A stretch of 64,000 nucleotides of DNA, taken from the NCBI RefSeq assembly GCF_030285925.1, contig NZ_CP127251.1, positions 2,108,001-2,172,000 of the forward strand. Reading direction: 5' to 3'. Made by a program: the position numbers and the translations under genes. How positions within the stretch are numbered: position 1 is the first letter of the stretch; the number at the start of each line of letters is the position of its first letter. Positions 1 through 8,358 of the stretch are shown here, one piece after another. Origin of the DNA: Devosia sp. YIM 151766. Lineage in GTDB: Bacteria > Pseudomonadota > Alphaproteobacteria > Rhizobiales > Devosiaceae. A model generated the notes under the pieces. The model did no database searches. It was not told the origin of the DNA and saw only the letters and a list, made by a program, of their open reading frames with translations.

Positions 1-25
1 CGGCCACAGCGAAGGAGGTTCAGCA

Positions 26-223
26 ATGAAACGCTTTGATTCCAGCACGCTCATTCCCGGCTCCAACTGGCATGCCCAGGCGGAAACCGAAGCGGAAGTG
101 GTTCGCCGCGCCGTCGAGAACATGAAGAACATCAATGGCGAATCCGAAGTGCGTCCCGAAATGATCGAGCGCATCAAGGAACGGATCGTCGATGTCGACG
201 CTACCGGTGGCCCCCGCCGCTAG
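26..223 (+). CDS. Small DUF1059-like protein
   Basis: A 65-residue acidic, soluble protein with no signal peptide or membrane segment. It has the usual pattern of the DUF1059 family: an N-terminal MKRFD strand, a G-x-x-WHA motif around residues 13-17, then a helical AEVVRRAVEN segment and a C-terminal RPEMIERIKERI helix. The family's biochemical role is not known. The start is well placed, with a GAAGGAGG ribosome-binding site a few bases upstream. Its last bases overlap the end of the convergent CCA-adding enzyme gene by 4 bp. Anything further upstream lies outside the window. Confidence 0.8.
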   Translation: MKRFDSSTLIPGSNWHAQAETEAEVVRRAVENMKNINGESEVRPEMIERIKERIVDVDATGGPRR

Positions 224-1401
224 TCGAAAACCGGCAGCATCGCCAGCAACGCCGCCCGGTCGAGGGCAAAGCCGCTCTCGACCCAGTTCTTTTCCAGGAC
301 CTGCAAAGCCGCGCCCAGTTCCGGGCCGCTTTGCATGCCGCGCGCCATCAGGTCCTTGCCGCTGACCGGCATCGCCGCAGCCGGCAGCCGCCCCAATTCC
401 CGCGCCGTCTCGGCCAGCAGGCTCCGTGGCCAGTGCTGTCTGGCCGCCGCCACGGCGAGCCCTTCCACTGCATCCTCGCCGAAACGATAGGCCGCCCAGT
501 TCCCCTTGCCCTCGGCCAGCAAGTCCGCCGCCCCGGCAATACGCGCGGCCCGCTCGGTCACCGCATTGGACAGCCTCCAATCGGCCTGCAATTGCGCCAA
601 CCCCGCCGCTGACAGCAGCGCCAGGCGCGCTGCCGGCGCATGCCCGCCCAGCGCCTCGTAGCGTTGCAGCATTGTCAGGACCTCTTCCTCCGGCGCGAGC
701 AGCCCGATCGCCGCCATGGCCGCCAGCGTACGCACGATTTTGGGCAAGGCCAGGATACGCAGCATTTCGCTGCCCACCCGCTCGCGCGAGAGATGATCGA
801 GACTGCCGGCCGCCGCCTGGCAGGCCGCCAGCCCCTCGGGGTCGAACTGCTCGCCGCCATGGCTGGCCGAAAACCGGAAGAAGCGATAGACCCGCAGCCC
901 GTCCTCGGCGATCCGCTGACCGGCATCGCCGATGAACCGCACCCGGCCATTGATGAGGTCCCCCGCCCCGCCCAGCGGGTCGAACAGCCGGCCATCGGCA
1001 AAGCAATAGAGCGCGTTGAGGGTGAAATCCCGCCGCTCGGCATCGGCCACCCAGTCGGAGCCGAACGCCACCTCGGCATGGCGCCCATCGGTCGCCACGT
1101 CCTGGCGCAGCGTCGTCACTTCCACCACCGTCCCGTCCAGCCGCAGCGTCACCGTGCCATGGTCGATGCCGGTGGGATAGGCGGCGATGCCGGCCGCCCT
1201 GGCCATCTGCATCACCGCCACCGGCAGCAATTCGGTCGCCATATCGATATCGGCATTCTCGCGCCGCCGCTCCAGCAGGCTGTCGCGCACCACGCCGCCA
1301 ACGGCGCGTGTGCGGCCCGTCGCTCCCTCCAGCGCTGCGAAAATCGCCTGCACCGCCGGGCGTTCGAGCCATTCCACGCCGCTGATCCGCTCGGGAATCA
1401 T
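220..1401 (-). CDS. cca: CCA-adding/poly(A) polymerase family tRNA nucleotidyltransferase
   Basis: 393 residues, class II nucleotidyltransferase fold. A GGVVRD motif near residue 36 and the DID metal-binding pair near residue 50 mark the catalytic head. RRDFTLNAL, around residue 105, and the R-I-x-EDGLR-x-x-R-x-x-RF helix mark the neck and base-recognition domains. Family knowledge: it adds or repairs the 3' CCA end of tRNAs; sequence alone cannot fully separate CCA-adding from A-adding members. The start ATG overlaps the stop of the upstream NUDIX gene in an ATGA arrangement, so the two are translationally coupled. NUDIX-cca pairs are common in Rhizobiales. Confidence 0.93.
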   Translation of the reverse strand: MIPERISGVEWLERPAVQAIFAALEGATGRTRAVGGVVRDSLLERRRENADIDMATELLPVAVMQMARAAGIAAYPTGIDHGTVTLRLDGTVVEVTTLRQDVATDGRHAEVAFGSDWVADAERRDFTLNALYCFADGRLFDPLGGAGDLINGRVRFIGDAGQRIAEDGLRVYRFFRFSASHGGEQFDPEGLAACQAAAGSLDHLSRERVGSEMLRILALPKIVRTLAAMAAIGLLAPEEEVLTMLQRYEALGGHAPAARLALLSAAGLAQLQADWRLSNAVTERAARIAGAADLLAEGKGNWAAYRFGEDAVEGLAVAAARQHWPRSLLAETARELGRLPAAAMPVSGKDLMARGMQSGPELGAALQVLEKNWVESGFALDRAALLAMLPVFD

Positions 1402-2024
1402 GGCCTTGCCTCGCCCAGCGCCAGATCGCGGAATTTCCGCGTCAGATTGGCGGTGATGCCCCAGATCACATGGCCGTCATGGTCGATCTGCCAGGTCGTA
1501 TATTCCTTGCCCGCCCGGCTGATGCGGAAGCGGCCATAAGCGGCCGGATCGAGTATCCGGCCCAGCGGCACTTCGAATACCGAATGCACCTCGCCCGGAT
1601 TGGGCACGAATGGTCCGCTCGGCGAGACCTCCGCCACCACCGGCGTGATGAGATAATTGGTGCCCGTATAATAAGTCGGCATATAGCCCAGAATGGAGGC
1701 ATCGCCGGGCGCCATGCCCACTTCCTCATTGGCCTCCCGCAAGGCCGCTGCGCCCGCGCCCCTGTCCTCGCGGTCCACCTTGCCGCCCGGAAAGGCCACC
1801 TGCCCCGAATGCGCCCGCAAATCCGGCGACCGCTCGGTGTAAAGTATGGTGTGCCCCTCCGGCCGCCGCACCAGGGCGATCAGCACCGCCGCCGGCACTG
1901 GCGGCCGCGAGAACGGCGTCAGCGGATCCCAGTCCGGCACCAGATCTTCGGCCGGCGCCAGCGGCGGCGGCCCGGGCAGCAGTCGCGTACTGAGCAGGTC
2001 AACAAAATCTTCATCGATGAACAA
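1398..2024 (-). CDS. NUDIX hydrolase, CoA pyrophosphatase-like
   Basis: About 208 residues if translated from the TTG used here. The Nudix box lies at GGKVDRED followed by ALREANEEVG, with the CoAse-type insertion between the conserved Gly and the REx-x-EE part. The order and length fit NudL/CoA pyrophosphatase, which cleaves CoA or acyl-CoA to phosphopantetheine and 3',5'-ADP (family inference). No ATG lies near the expected N-terminus. The open frame continues upstream into the acetyltransferase gene, but that part has no homology look, so TTG at 2024 is the most likely start; its ribosome-binding site is weak. It overlaps cca by 4 bp downstream. Confidence 0.8.
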   Translation of the reverse strand: MFIDEDFVDLLSTRLLPGPPPLAPAEDLVPDWDPLTPFSRPPVPAAVLIALVRRPEGHTILYTERSPDLRAHSGQVAFPGGKVDREDRGAGAAALREANEEVGMAPGDASILGYMPTYYTGTNYLITPVVAEVSPSGPFVPNPGEVHSVFEVPLGRILDPAAYGRFRISRAGKEYTTWQIDHDGHVIWGITANLTRKFRDLALGEARP

Positions 2025-2137
2025 AGAACACTCGGCGACAAAACAATGACCGGCCAATCTTAGGCCAGGCGCGGCAAAGTGGCACCATCTTTCGGCGGAG
2101 CAGGCGCCGGCCGAGGCGCGAGGCCGGAAGGCGAGCC

Positions 2138-2671
2138 TTAAAACGCCGCGATTTCGCCCTTGAGCGACCGGGCCAGGCTCTTGTCTTTGGCGAGCAGCAA
2201 TACCCGCGCCGGATCGACCGGTCCGGGGAACTGGATATGACCCGGCATGGTGATGTCCCAGCCCAGCGGGCCATAATAATCCTGGTCGCCGACCAGGAGC
2301 ACGAATTGCCCCTCGCGCCGCGCCATCGCCCGCTGCGCCGCTTCCCGGGCCAGCAGCTTGCCGGCGCCGCGCTTGCGGAAATTCGGATGGGTCGCCAGCG
2401 GCCCCAGCAGATAGCCGCGCATGCCGCTGACGCTGATCGGCGTCATCCACACCGATCCGCAAGGCGCGCCCTCGACTTCGGCGATGAGGCTCAGGCTCTC
2501 GTCGATCGGGAACCGCTCGCGCACCCGGAACGCCGTACGCGCAAACCGGCCCGGGCCGAAGGCCAGGGCTTGCAATTCCTCGACAAAGGCGTCATCGGCG
2601 GGGGTGGCGGGCCGCACATAGGGTTGGCCGGCGAGCGGATTGGCGGCGTCGGCCGCAACGAGCATGGTCAT
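2138..2671 (-). CDS. GNAT family N-acetyltransferase (YhbS-like)
   Basis: 177 residues. The acetyl-CoA-binding segment is clear: LGPLATHPNFRKRGAGKLL, around residues 90-108, contains the R-x-x-G-x-G/A loop. It is followed by the DQDYYGPLGW and PGHIQFPG motifs typical of the YhbS subgroup. The acceptor substrate cannot be told from sequence. It lies 113 bp upstream of the proposed NUDIX start on the same strand, so it may be the first gene of a GNAT-NUDIX-cca unit. Confidence 0.85.
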   Translation of the reverse strand: MTMLVAADAANPLAGQPYVRPATPADDAFVEELQALAFGPGRFARTAFRVRERFPIDESLSLIAEVEGAPCGSVWMTPISVSGMRGYLLGPLATHPNFRKRGAGKLLAREAAQRAMARREGQFVLLVGDQDYYGPLGWDITMPGHIQFPGPVDPARVLLLAKDKSLARSLKGEIAAF

Positions 2672-3030
2672 GAAAGCAAATCCGGGAAAAGTGTGCAGGA
2701 CAGATTGCGGCCGGCCCTTGGGCGTTCCGCTCGAAACGACCGTTTAGGGTCGTCGGTTCCTCTGCAAGACTTTCACCATCTGAATGCCTCCATGCCTGAT
2801 CCGCCATAGCACCCGCAGACCTGCCCGTAAATGGCAATATCGGCCTCATGGGGCCAAACTCCTTGTTGCGGGGCGCTGCTATGTCCCAAATGCATAACGC
2901 ACTGTTACGCCAAAGCGGCCTTTTCGTTCAGGCATCCCGCCCCTAGGTAAGAGGCAGTACCGCAACCTTGTGCGCCGGCAGGAATTCGCCTTGCCAAGGC
3001 CGCCAGAAAAATCACCGAAAGGGCTTGAAT
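2672..3030. other. Intergenic region between divergent GNAT and GST genes
   Basis: About 360 bp between two divergently transcribed genes; it should carry both promoters. I see no convincing small gene, RNA or strong palindrome in it. Confidence 0.5.
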
Positions 3031-3990
3031 ATGGGACAATTGATCGACGGAAAATGGTCCACCCAATGGTATGACACCAGCAAGACGGGCGGCAAATTCG
3101 TGCGCTCCCAGTCCGGTTTCCGCAATTGGATCACCGCCGACGGCGCGCCCGGCCCATCCGGCGAAGGCGGCTTCGCCGCCGAAGCCGGCCGCTACCATCT
3201 CTATGTCTCGCTCGCCTGCCCCTGGGCCCATCGCACGCTGATCTTCCGCAAGCTCAAGGAGCTGGACCAGCTGATTTCGGTCTCCGTCGTCTCTCCAAAA
3301 ATGCCGGATGAAACCGGCTGGAGCTTCCGGCAGGACGAAGGCTCGACCGGCGACGCGCTGTTGGGCAAGGACACGCTGTGGCAGGTCTATACCCAGGCCG
3401 ACCCGCATTATACCGGCCGCGTCACCGTGCCGGTGCTCTGGGACAGGAAAACCAACAGCATCGTCTCCAATGAAAGCTCGGAAATCATCCGCATGTTCAA
3501 CTCGGCCTTCGACGAGCTGACCGGCAATACGGACGATTATTACCCCGAAGCGCTGCGCGAGCAGATCGACGCCATCAATGAACGCGTCTATGACGACATC
3601 AATAACGGCGTCTACAAGGCCGGCTTCGCCACCACGCAACAGGCCTATGACGAGGCCGTGGGCAAACTGTTCGACGCCTTGGACTGGGCTGAAGCCATTC
3701 TGGGCGAGAAGTCCTATCTCACCGGCGACAGCATCACCGAGGCCGATTGGCGGCTCTTCACCACCCTGGTGCGGTTCGACGCCGTCTATGTCGGCCATTT
3801 CAAGTGCAACCGGAAGCGGATCGCCGACTATCCCAACCTCTCGCATTATCTCAAGGCGCTCTATGAGGTGCCGGGCGTCAAGGAAACCGTCGATCTCGAC
3901 CAGATCCGCACCCATTATTACTGGAGCCACCCCACGATCAATCCGACCCGCATCATCCCCATCGGCCCGGACCTGCCGTTCCTGGATTGA
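3031..3990 (+). CDS. Glutathione S-transferase of the glutathionyl-hydroquinone reductase type (YqjG/ECM4-like)
   Basis: 319 residues, soluble. The thioredoxin-fold half contains the catalytic ACPWAHR motif with Cys63, as in Xi-class GSTs (YqjG, PcpF, ECM4). These use glutathione to reduce glutathionyl-hydroquinones. The helical half contains the conserved ITEADWRLFTTLVRFD, and the long C-terminal tail ends in IGPDLPFLD. The open frame extends further upstream, but MGQLIDGKWS is the normal N-terminus of the family. It converges with a NUDIX gene and ends just before a perfect palindrome at 4032-4058. Confidence 0.92.
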   Translation: MGQLIDGKWSTQWYDTSKTGGKFVRSQSGFRNWITADGAPGPSGEGGFAAEAGRYHLYVSLACPWAHRTLIFRKLKELDQLISVSVVSPKMPDETGWSFRQDEGSTGDALLGKDTLWQVYTQADPHYTGRVTVPVLWDRKTNSIVSNESSEIIRMFNSAFDELTGNTDDYYPEALREQIDAINERVYDDINNGVYKAGFATTQQAYDEAVGKLFDALDWAEAILGEKSYLTGDSITEADWRLFTTLVRFDAVYVGHFKCNRKRIADYPNLSHYLKALYEVPGVKETVDLDQIRTHYYWSHPTINPTRIIPIGPDLPFLD

Positions 3991-4031
3991 TTCTGTCATC
4001 TTGAACGCGACAGACCAGCCGCCCCGCTTCC

Positions 4032-4058
4032 CCGTTCGTCACCCGAGGGTGACGAACG
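4032..4058. repeat. Palindrome between convergent genes (GTCACCC/GGGTGAC type)
   Basis: A near-perfect hairpin: CCGTTCGTCACCC, a short centre, then GGGTGACGAACGG. It lies between the convergent GST and NUDIX genes and could end transcription in both directions, although no T-run follows. The GTCACCC/GGGTGAC arms match the outer part of the palindromes at 15911-15936 and 39900-39971, so it looks like a short relative of that repeat family. Confidence 0.7.
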
Positions 4059-4069
4059 GCAGCGCTTAC

Positions 4070-4543
4070 TCAATATCCCCAGATGGTGCGCTTCTCGGCG
4101 CCGTCGAAATATTCGTCGATCCTTTGGCTGGTCGCCGGCGTTACCCCGTTCGGCAACGAGCGCCGGTCGAACCAGCCGACCTCGGCAATTTCGAAACTGC
4201 CCTTGTGATCGAACGTTTTTTCGAAACTGGTGCAGATGAAGAAGGCGACATGATCGCGGTTCGTAACCGAGCTGGAATTGTGATAGAGCCCGAAAAGCTG
4301 CATCGGCCCGATCGGCTTGTGCCCGGTTTCCTCCAGCGTTTCGCGCGCTCCCGCCTCCTCGACGGTTTCGCCCGGGCTCACGCCGCCCCCCGGAAACTGC
4401 CAGCCCGGAATATGCCTGTGCCGGATCAGCAAGACCTTGTCGCCATCCACCACCATGACGCGCGCCCCCATCGTCAGGCGGTGCCACACCCCCTTGAGCG
4501 TGAGAAATACCCTGGCCCGGACGCGCTGGTAACGGTTCATCAT
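4070..4543 (-). CDS. NUDIX hydrolase
   Basis: 157 residues with a canonical Nudix box, GGGVSPGETVEEAGARE followed by TLEETG, near residues 55-77. It is preceded by the PGWQFPG strand. The substrate is unknown; small NUDIX proteins of this kind act on nucleotide-diphosphate derivatives or RNA 5' ends. The first of two adjacent ATG codons is chosen because GGGAG lies about 10 bases upstream. It is divergent from the metallophosphoesterase gene and convergent with the GST. Confidence 0.87.
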   Translation of the reverse strand: MMNRYQRVRARVFLTLKGVWHRLTMGARVMVVDGDKVLLIRHRHIPGWQFPGGGVSPGETVEEAGARETLEETGHKPIGPMQLFGLYHNSSSVTNRDHVAFFICTSFEKTFDHKGSFEIAEVGWFDRRSLPNGVTPATSQRIDEYFDGAEKRTIWGY

Positions 4544-4656
4544 CGGCTTGGCTCCCTGTGGATAGCCACCGCTATCAGAGCTTTGCCCGCGACAAAATCG
4601 TATGTGAGCACGATTGACCGTTTTCTTGCCCTTTTCCTTCTGGCAGAACCGCCACG

Positions 4657-5547
4657 ATGATTACTCTTGCCCACATCTCCGACATTCACCTGTCCCCCCT
4701 GCCCCGGCTGGGCCTGCGCGATCTGGTGGGCAAGCGCCTGACCGGCTTTCTCAACTGGAAGCTCAAGCGCCATGGCGAGCTCAACAGCGAGACCCTGGTG
4801 CAATTGGTGCGGCACATGCAGGCGCAGAAGGCCGATTTCACCGCCGTCACCGGCGATCTCACCAATCTGGCCCTGCGCACCGAAGTGGCGCGCGCCGGCA
4901 AATGGCTGGAATCGCTGGGCGATAGCCGGCATGTCGCCGTGTGCCCCGGCAATCACGATGCCTATGTGCCCGGGGCGCTGGAGAGCGCCCAGGAAATCTG
5001 GGGCGATTACCTCAGGGGCGAAACCCTGGAAGGCCAGGCCTTCCCTTTTGTGCGCCGCGTCGGCGAGCTGGCCGTCATCTCCTGCTCCAGCGCCGTGCCC
5101 ACCCCGCCCTTCCTCGCCATCGGCCGTTTCGAGGAAAGGCAGGCCACCCGCCTCGCCCGCATCCTCAAATTGCTGGGCGATGCCGGCTATTTCCGCGTCG
5201 TGCTGATCCACCATCCGCCCAATGCCGAATTGCAGCATCCCTCTTTCGGCCTCAAGGGCCACCGCATTTTCCGCCAGGTCGTCGCCAGCGAGGGCGCCGA
5301 ACTCATCCTGCATGGCCATACCCACCGCTCCTCGATCCACCAGATTCCCGGCAAGAACCACGAAGTCCCGGTGATCGGCGTCGCCGCCGCCAGCGCCGCC
5401 CAGGGCGGCACGCTGGACGACCCGGCCCGCTACAATCTCTTCCGCATCGAAAAAGCCGGCGCCGGCTGGCAATGCACCATGCGCGAATTCGGCTTCCAGC
5501 GCCTCGGCAACGACATCGTCATGCGCATGCAGATGCGGATTTATTAG
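4657..5547 (+). CDS. Metallophosphoesterase (calcineurin-like / Icc-type)
   Basis: 296 residues, no signal peptide, so probably cytoplasmic. All the metal-binding motifs of the calcineurin-like family are present in order: HISDIHL (residues 6-12), GDLTN (66-70), PGNHD (98-102), IHHPPN near 185 and HGHTH near 225. Such enzymes hydrolyse phosphodiesters or phosphomonoesters such as cyclic nucleotides or UDP-diacylglucosamine; the sequence does not settle the substrate. It starts 113 bp from the divergent NUDIX gene. Confidence 0.9.
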   Translation: MITLAHISDIHLSPLPRLGLRDLVGKRLTGFLNWKLKRHGELNSETLVQLVRHMQAQKADFTAVTGDLTNLALRTEVARAGKWLESLGDSRHVAVCPGNHDAYVPGALESAQEIWGDYLRGETLEGQAFPFVRRVGELAVISCSSAVPTPPFLAIGRFEERQATRLARILKLLGDAGYFRVVLIHHPPNAELQHPSFGLKGHRIFRQVVASEGAELILHGHTHRSSIHQIPGKNHEVPVIGVAAASAAQGGTLDDPARYNLFRIEKAGAGWQCTMREFGFQRLGNDIVMRMQMRIY

Positions 5548-5716
5548 CGGGCGCCACTGCTCCCCCGCGAGGGTGACGAGCCTGATTTGGGCCAATCTGC
5601 CTGCCTTCTCGCCTCAAATCGCGCATTGGCGCGCTTTGCCCTGCGGAACGGCTCGAAGCCCACTCCCGCCACCGCCGCAAATCACCTATATTACGGACAA
5701 ACCCAGCGAGTTGCCC

Positions 5717-7048
5717 GTGACCGAAATTTTCCGCATCGAGCGCCCCACCTTCGATCCCGCCACCGGCGAGGCCCGCTTCCCCTATCGGCTGAACGATCTC
5801 GGTTTCACCGAAATTCTCACCCTGCCCCCGGGCGCCGACACCATCGCCGCCGCCTCGCCGGCTTTCCGCAAGCTGCTCGATCTCACCGCGCTCGTCCTCG
5901 GCGTGTCCTATTTCAAGCTGCGCGCCCCTTTTGCCATCGAGGCCGCGGCAATTCCCCTCACTGCCGCCGAACGCGCCTTCGTCATCGATGTCTATGAAAA
6001 CGGCCTCGGCGAATTCTACGCCCGCAACGAACTGGCGCGTTTCGGCAAGCTGGTCCTGACCGCCCCCGAGGATGCCGGACAGCCCCGGCCCGCGACCATC
6101 CTGCCCGACCGCACCCTGCTGCCCATCGGCGGCGGCAAGGATTCCCTGGTCAGCGTCGATCTGCTCAGCCATACCGGTGTGGATTTCACCCCCTTCGCCG
6201 TCAATCCCAAGGGCCCGATCCTCACCTCGGTGGAGGCCATCGGCGCCGCTCCGCTCTACGTCACCCGCAGCCTTGATCCGGAAATGATCCGGCTGGGCCA
6301 GGAGCCGGGCTATTATAACGGCCACGTGCCCTCGACCGCGATCAATTCCATGATCGCCGCCCTTTGCGCCCTGCTGTTCGGCTATAGCCAGGTCGTGCTG
6401 TCCAATGAGCGCTCCGCCAGCGAGGGCAATGTGGTCTTCGACGGGCGCGAGACCAATCACCAATATTCCAAATCGCTGGGCTTCGAACTGCTGATCGCCG
6501 ATACGCTCGCCAACGCCACCGGCGGCGCCTTGAAATATTTCTCCCTGCTGCGCCCCTATTCGGAAGCGCGCATCGCCTCGCTTTTCACCCAGAGCCGGCA
6601 ATTCGACAGCGTCTTTTCCAGCTGCAACCGTAATTTCCGCCTGACCGGCAATGATGGCCCGCTCTGGTGCGGCACCTGTCCCAAATGCCATTTCGTCTTC
6701 CTGATCTTCGCGCCCTTCATGTCCAAACAGCGCCTGCTCGGCATTTTCGGCCGGAACCTGCTCGATGAACCGGCCAATGAGCATTCCTTCCGCGAATTGG
6801 CCGGGCTGACCGGCCAGAAGCCCTGGGAATGCGTCGGCGAAATTCTCGAGGCCGCCGCCTGCCTCTACACCCTGACCCGCCATGCCGACTGGCACGAAGA
6901 CGCGGTGGTTCGTGCGGTGAAAGCCGATCTGTTCGCCCAATATGGCGAGGAGAAACTGCAACGCGCCATGGCCGAATGCCTGACCGACAGCCGCGACCAT
7001 CACATTCCGCCGGCTTTGGCGGCCAAGGTGGCGGCCTATGCGGTTTGA
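5717..7048 (+). CDS. murL: MurL-like UDP-MurNAc-L-Ala-L-Glu epimerase
   Basis: 443 residues from the GTG start chosen here; the frame stays open upstream but only MTEIFRIERP looks like protein. Family knowledge: MurL, first described in Xanthomonas, uses ATP to epimerise the terminal L-Glu of UDP-MurNAc-L-Ala-L-Glu to D-Glu. Visible signatures are the PP-loop IGGGKDS (residues 137-143), GHVPSTAIN, SNERSAS, NHQYSKS, YFSLLRP, SSCNRNFR near 302 and the cysteine cluster WCGTCPKC near 317-324. The murD2 ATG lies within the last 11 bases of this gene, so the two are translated as a pair. The murL call rests on motif agreement and this neighbour. Confidence 0.88.
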   Translation: MTEIFRIERPTFDPATGEARFPYRLNDLGFTEILTLPPGADTIAAASPAFRKLLDLTALVLGVSYFKLRAPFAIEAAAIPLTAAERAFVIDVYENGLGEFYARNELARFGKLVLTAPEDAGQPRPATILPDRTLLPIGGGKDSLVSVDLLSHTGVDFTPFAVNPKGPILTSVEAIGAAPLYVTRSLDPEMIRLGQEPGYYNGHVPSTAINSMIAALCALLFGYSQVVLSNERSASEGNVVFDGRETNHQYSKSLGFELLIADTLANATGGALKYFSLLRPYSEARIASLFTQSRQFDSVFSSCNRNFRLTGNDGPLWCGTCPKCHFVFLIFAPFMSKQRLLGIFGRNLLDEPANEHSFRELAGLTGQKPWECVGEILEAAACLYTLTRHADWHEDAVVRAVKADLFAQYGEEKLQRAMAECLTDSRDHHIPPALAAKVAAYAV

Positions 7049-8339
7049 CGAACCGGTCCTGCTCTATGGCGCCGGCAAGGAAGCGCTGTCCACCCGCGCC
7101 TTTCTCCAGGCCCGCCAGCCCGATCTCAAGGTCTTCGTCGCCGTCGATAGCGGCGACGCCAATATTCCCGACACCGAACAGATAGCCGCCGCCGCGCTGC
7201 CCGACGCCATCGCGGCGCGTCGCTTCGGCCTCATCGTCAAAAGTCCCGGCGTCTCTCGCTACAAGCCGGTTTTCGCTCTCGCCCAATCCGCCGGCATCCC
7301 GGTCACCTCCAATCTCAATCTATGGGGCGCCGCCTATCGGCAGGGCCGCTACGTCATCGCCATCACCGGCACCAAGGGCAAATCCACCACCGCGACCCTG
7401 GCACATCTGATGCTCACCCATTCGGGCGTGGATGCCGGCCTCGCCGGAAATGTCGGTCTCGCCCCGCTCGATATCGCCGACCGGCACGCCGTGATCCTGT
7501 TCGAGCTCTCCAGCTACCAGACCGCCGACATGGATTTTTTGCCCGATATGGCGGCGATCACCAATCTTTACCCCGAACATGTCGACTGGCATGGCTCGGT
7601 CGAACGCTATTACGCCGACAAGCTGCATTTGGTGGACCGCGACGGCCCATTCGCCATCGCCCTGGGGGCCGCCGCCAGCGGCAATGCATTGGTGGCCGGG
7701 GCCATCCGCGACCCGTCCCGGCTGCTTCCCGAGCTGACGGCGGACGAGGCCGGAGCCATCGAAGATGCCGCCGCCCGGTCGCGACTGCGCGGCGCCCATA
7801 ATCTCGACAATGCTCGCCTCGCCGCCCGGATCGCCCTCGGCGCCGGCGGGACGCTGGCTGGCGTGTTGCAGGGCATCGCCGCCTTCCGCCCCCTGCCCCA
7901 CCGGCTGGAAGAGCATGTTTTCGGCGACATCGTTGCGGTCGATGATTCCATCTCCACCACGCCCGAGGCCACCAAGGCGGCCCTTGCCGCCTATCCCGGA
8001 CGCCGCATCGCCCTCATCGCCGGCGGCCACGAACGCCAGCAGGATTATAGCGGCCTGGCGGATCAGCTCGCCCGGCGCGGCGTCACCACGCTCGCCACCC
8101 TGCCCGTCACCGGCGACAGACTGGCCCGCGCCACCCGCGACCGGGCGCCGGCAATTCTGGTTCTCGAAGCGCCGGACCTCGACGCGGCTCTGGCGGCCCT
8201 CGCCGCGCAGCGGCAACGGTTCGACACGCTGATCCTCTCGCCCGGCGCGCCCTCCTACAATCAGTTCAAGAATTTCGAGCAGCGCGGCGCCCGCTTCGTC
8301 GATCTTTGCCGCCAGTTCTTCCTGCCGGCGCCGGGCTGA
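7038..8339 (+). CDS. murD2: MurD2-like UDP-MurNAc-L-Ala--L-glutamate ligase
   Basis: 433 residues with Mur-ligase architecture: an N-terminal UDP-binding part, the ATP-binding ITGTKGKSTTA loop near residues 108-118, the central NLYPEHVDWHG motif and a C-terminal domain ending LILSPGAPSYNQFKNFEQRG. The sequence is MurD-like. Because it overlaps murL by 11 bp it is best read as MurD2, which attaches L-Glu, not D-Glu, to UDP-MurNAc-L-Ala so that MurL can epimerise it. Specificity for L-Glu is inferred from context, not visible directly. It converges with the TPR regulator gene, 19 bp away. Confidence 0.87.
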   Translation: MRFDEPVLLYGAGKEALSTRAFLQARQPDLKVFVAVDSGDANIPDTEQIAAAALPDAIAARRFGLIVKSPGVSRYKPVFALAQSAGIPVTSNLNLWGAAYRQGRYVIAITGTKGKSTTATLAHLMLTHSGVDAGLAGNVGLAPLDIADRHAVILFELSSYQTADMDFLPDMAAITNLYPEHVDWHGSVERYYADKLHLVDRDGPFAIALGAAASGNALVAGAIRDPSRLLPELTADEAGAIEDAAARSRLRGAHNLDNARLAARIALGAGGTLAGVLQGIAAFRPLPHRLEEHVFGDIVAVDDSISTTPEATKAALAAYPGRRIALIAGGHERQQDYSGLADQLARRGVTTLATLPVTGDRLARATRDRAPAILVLEAPDLDAALAALAAQRQRFDTLILSPGAPSYNQFKNFEQRGARFVDLCRQFFLPAPG

Positions 8340-8358
8340 CCGGGCCGTCATGAAATCC

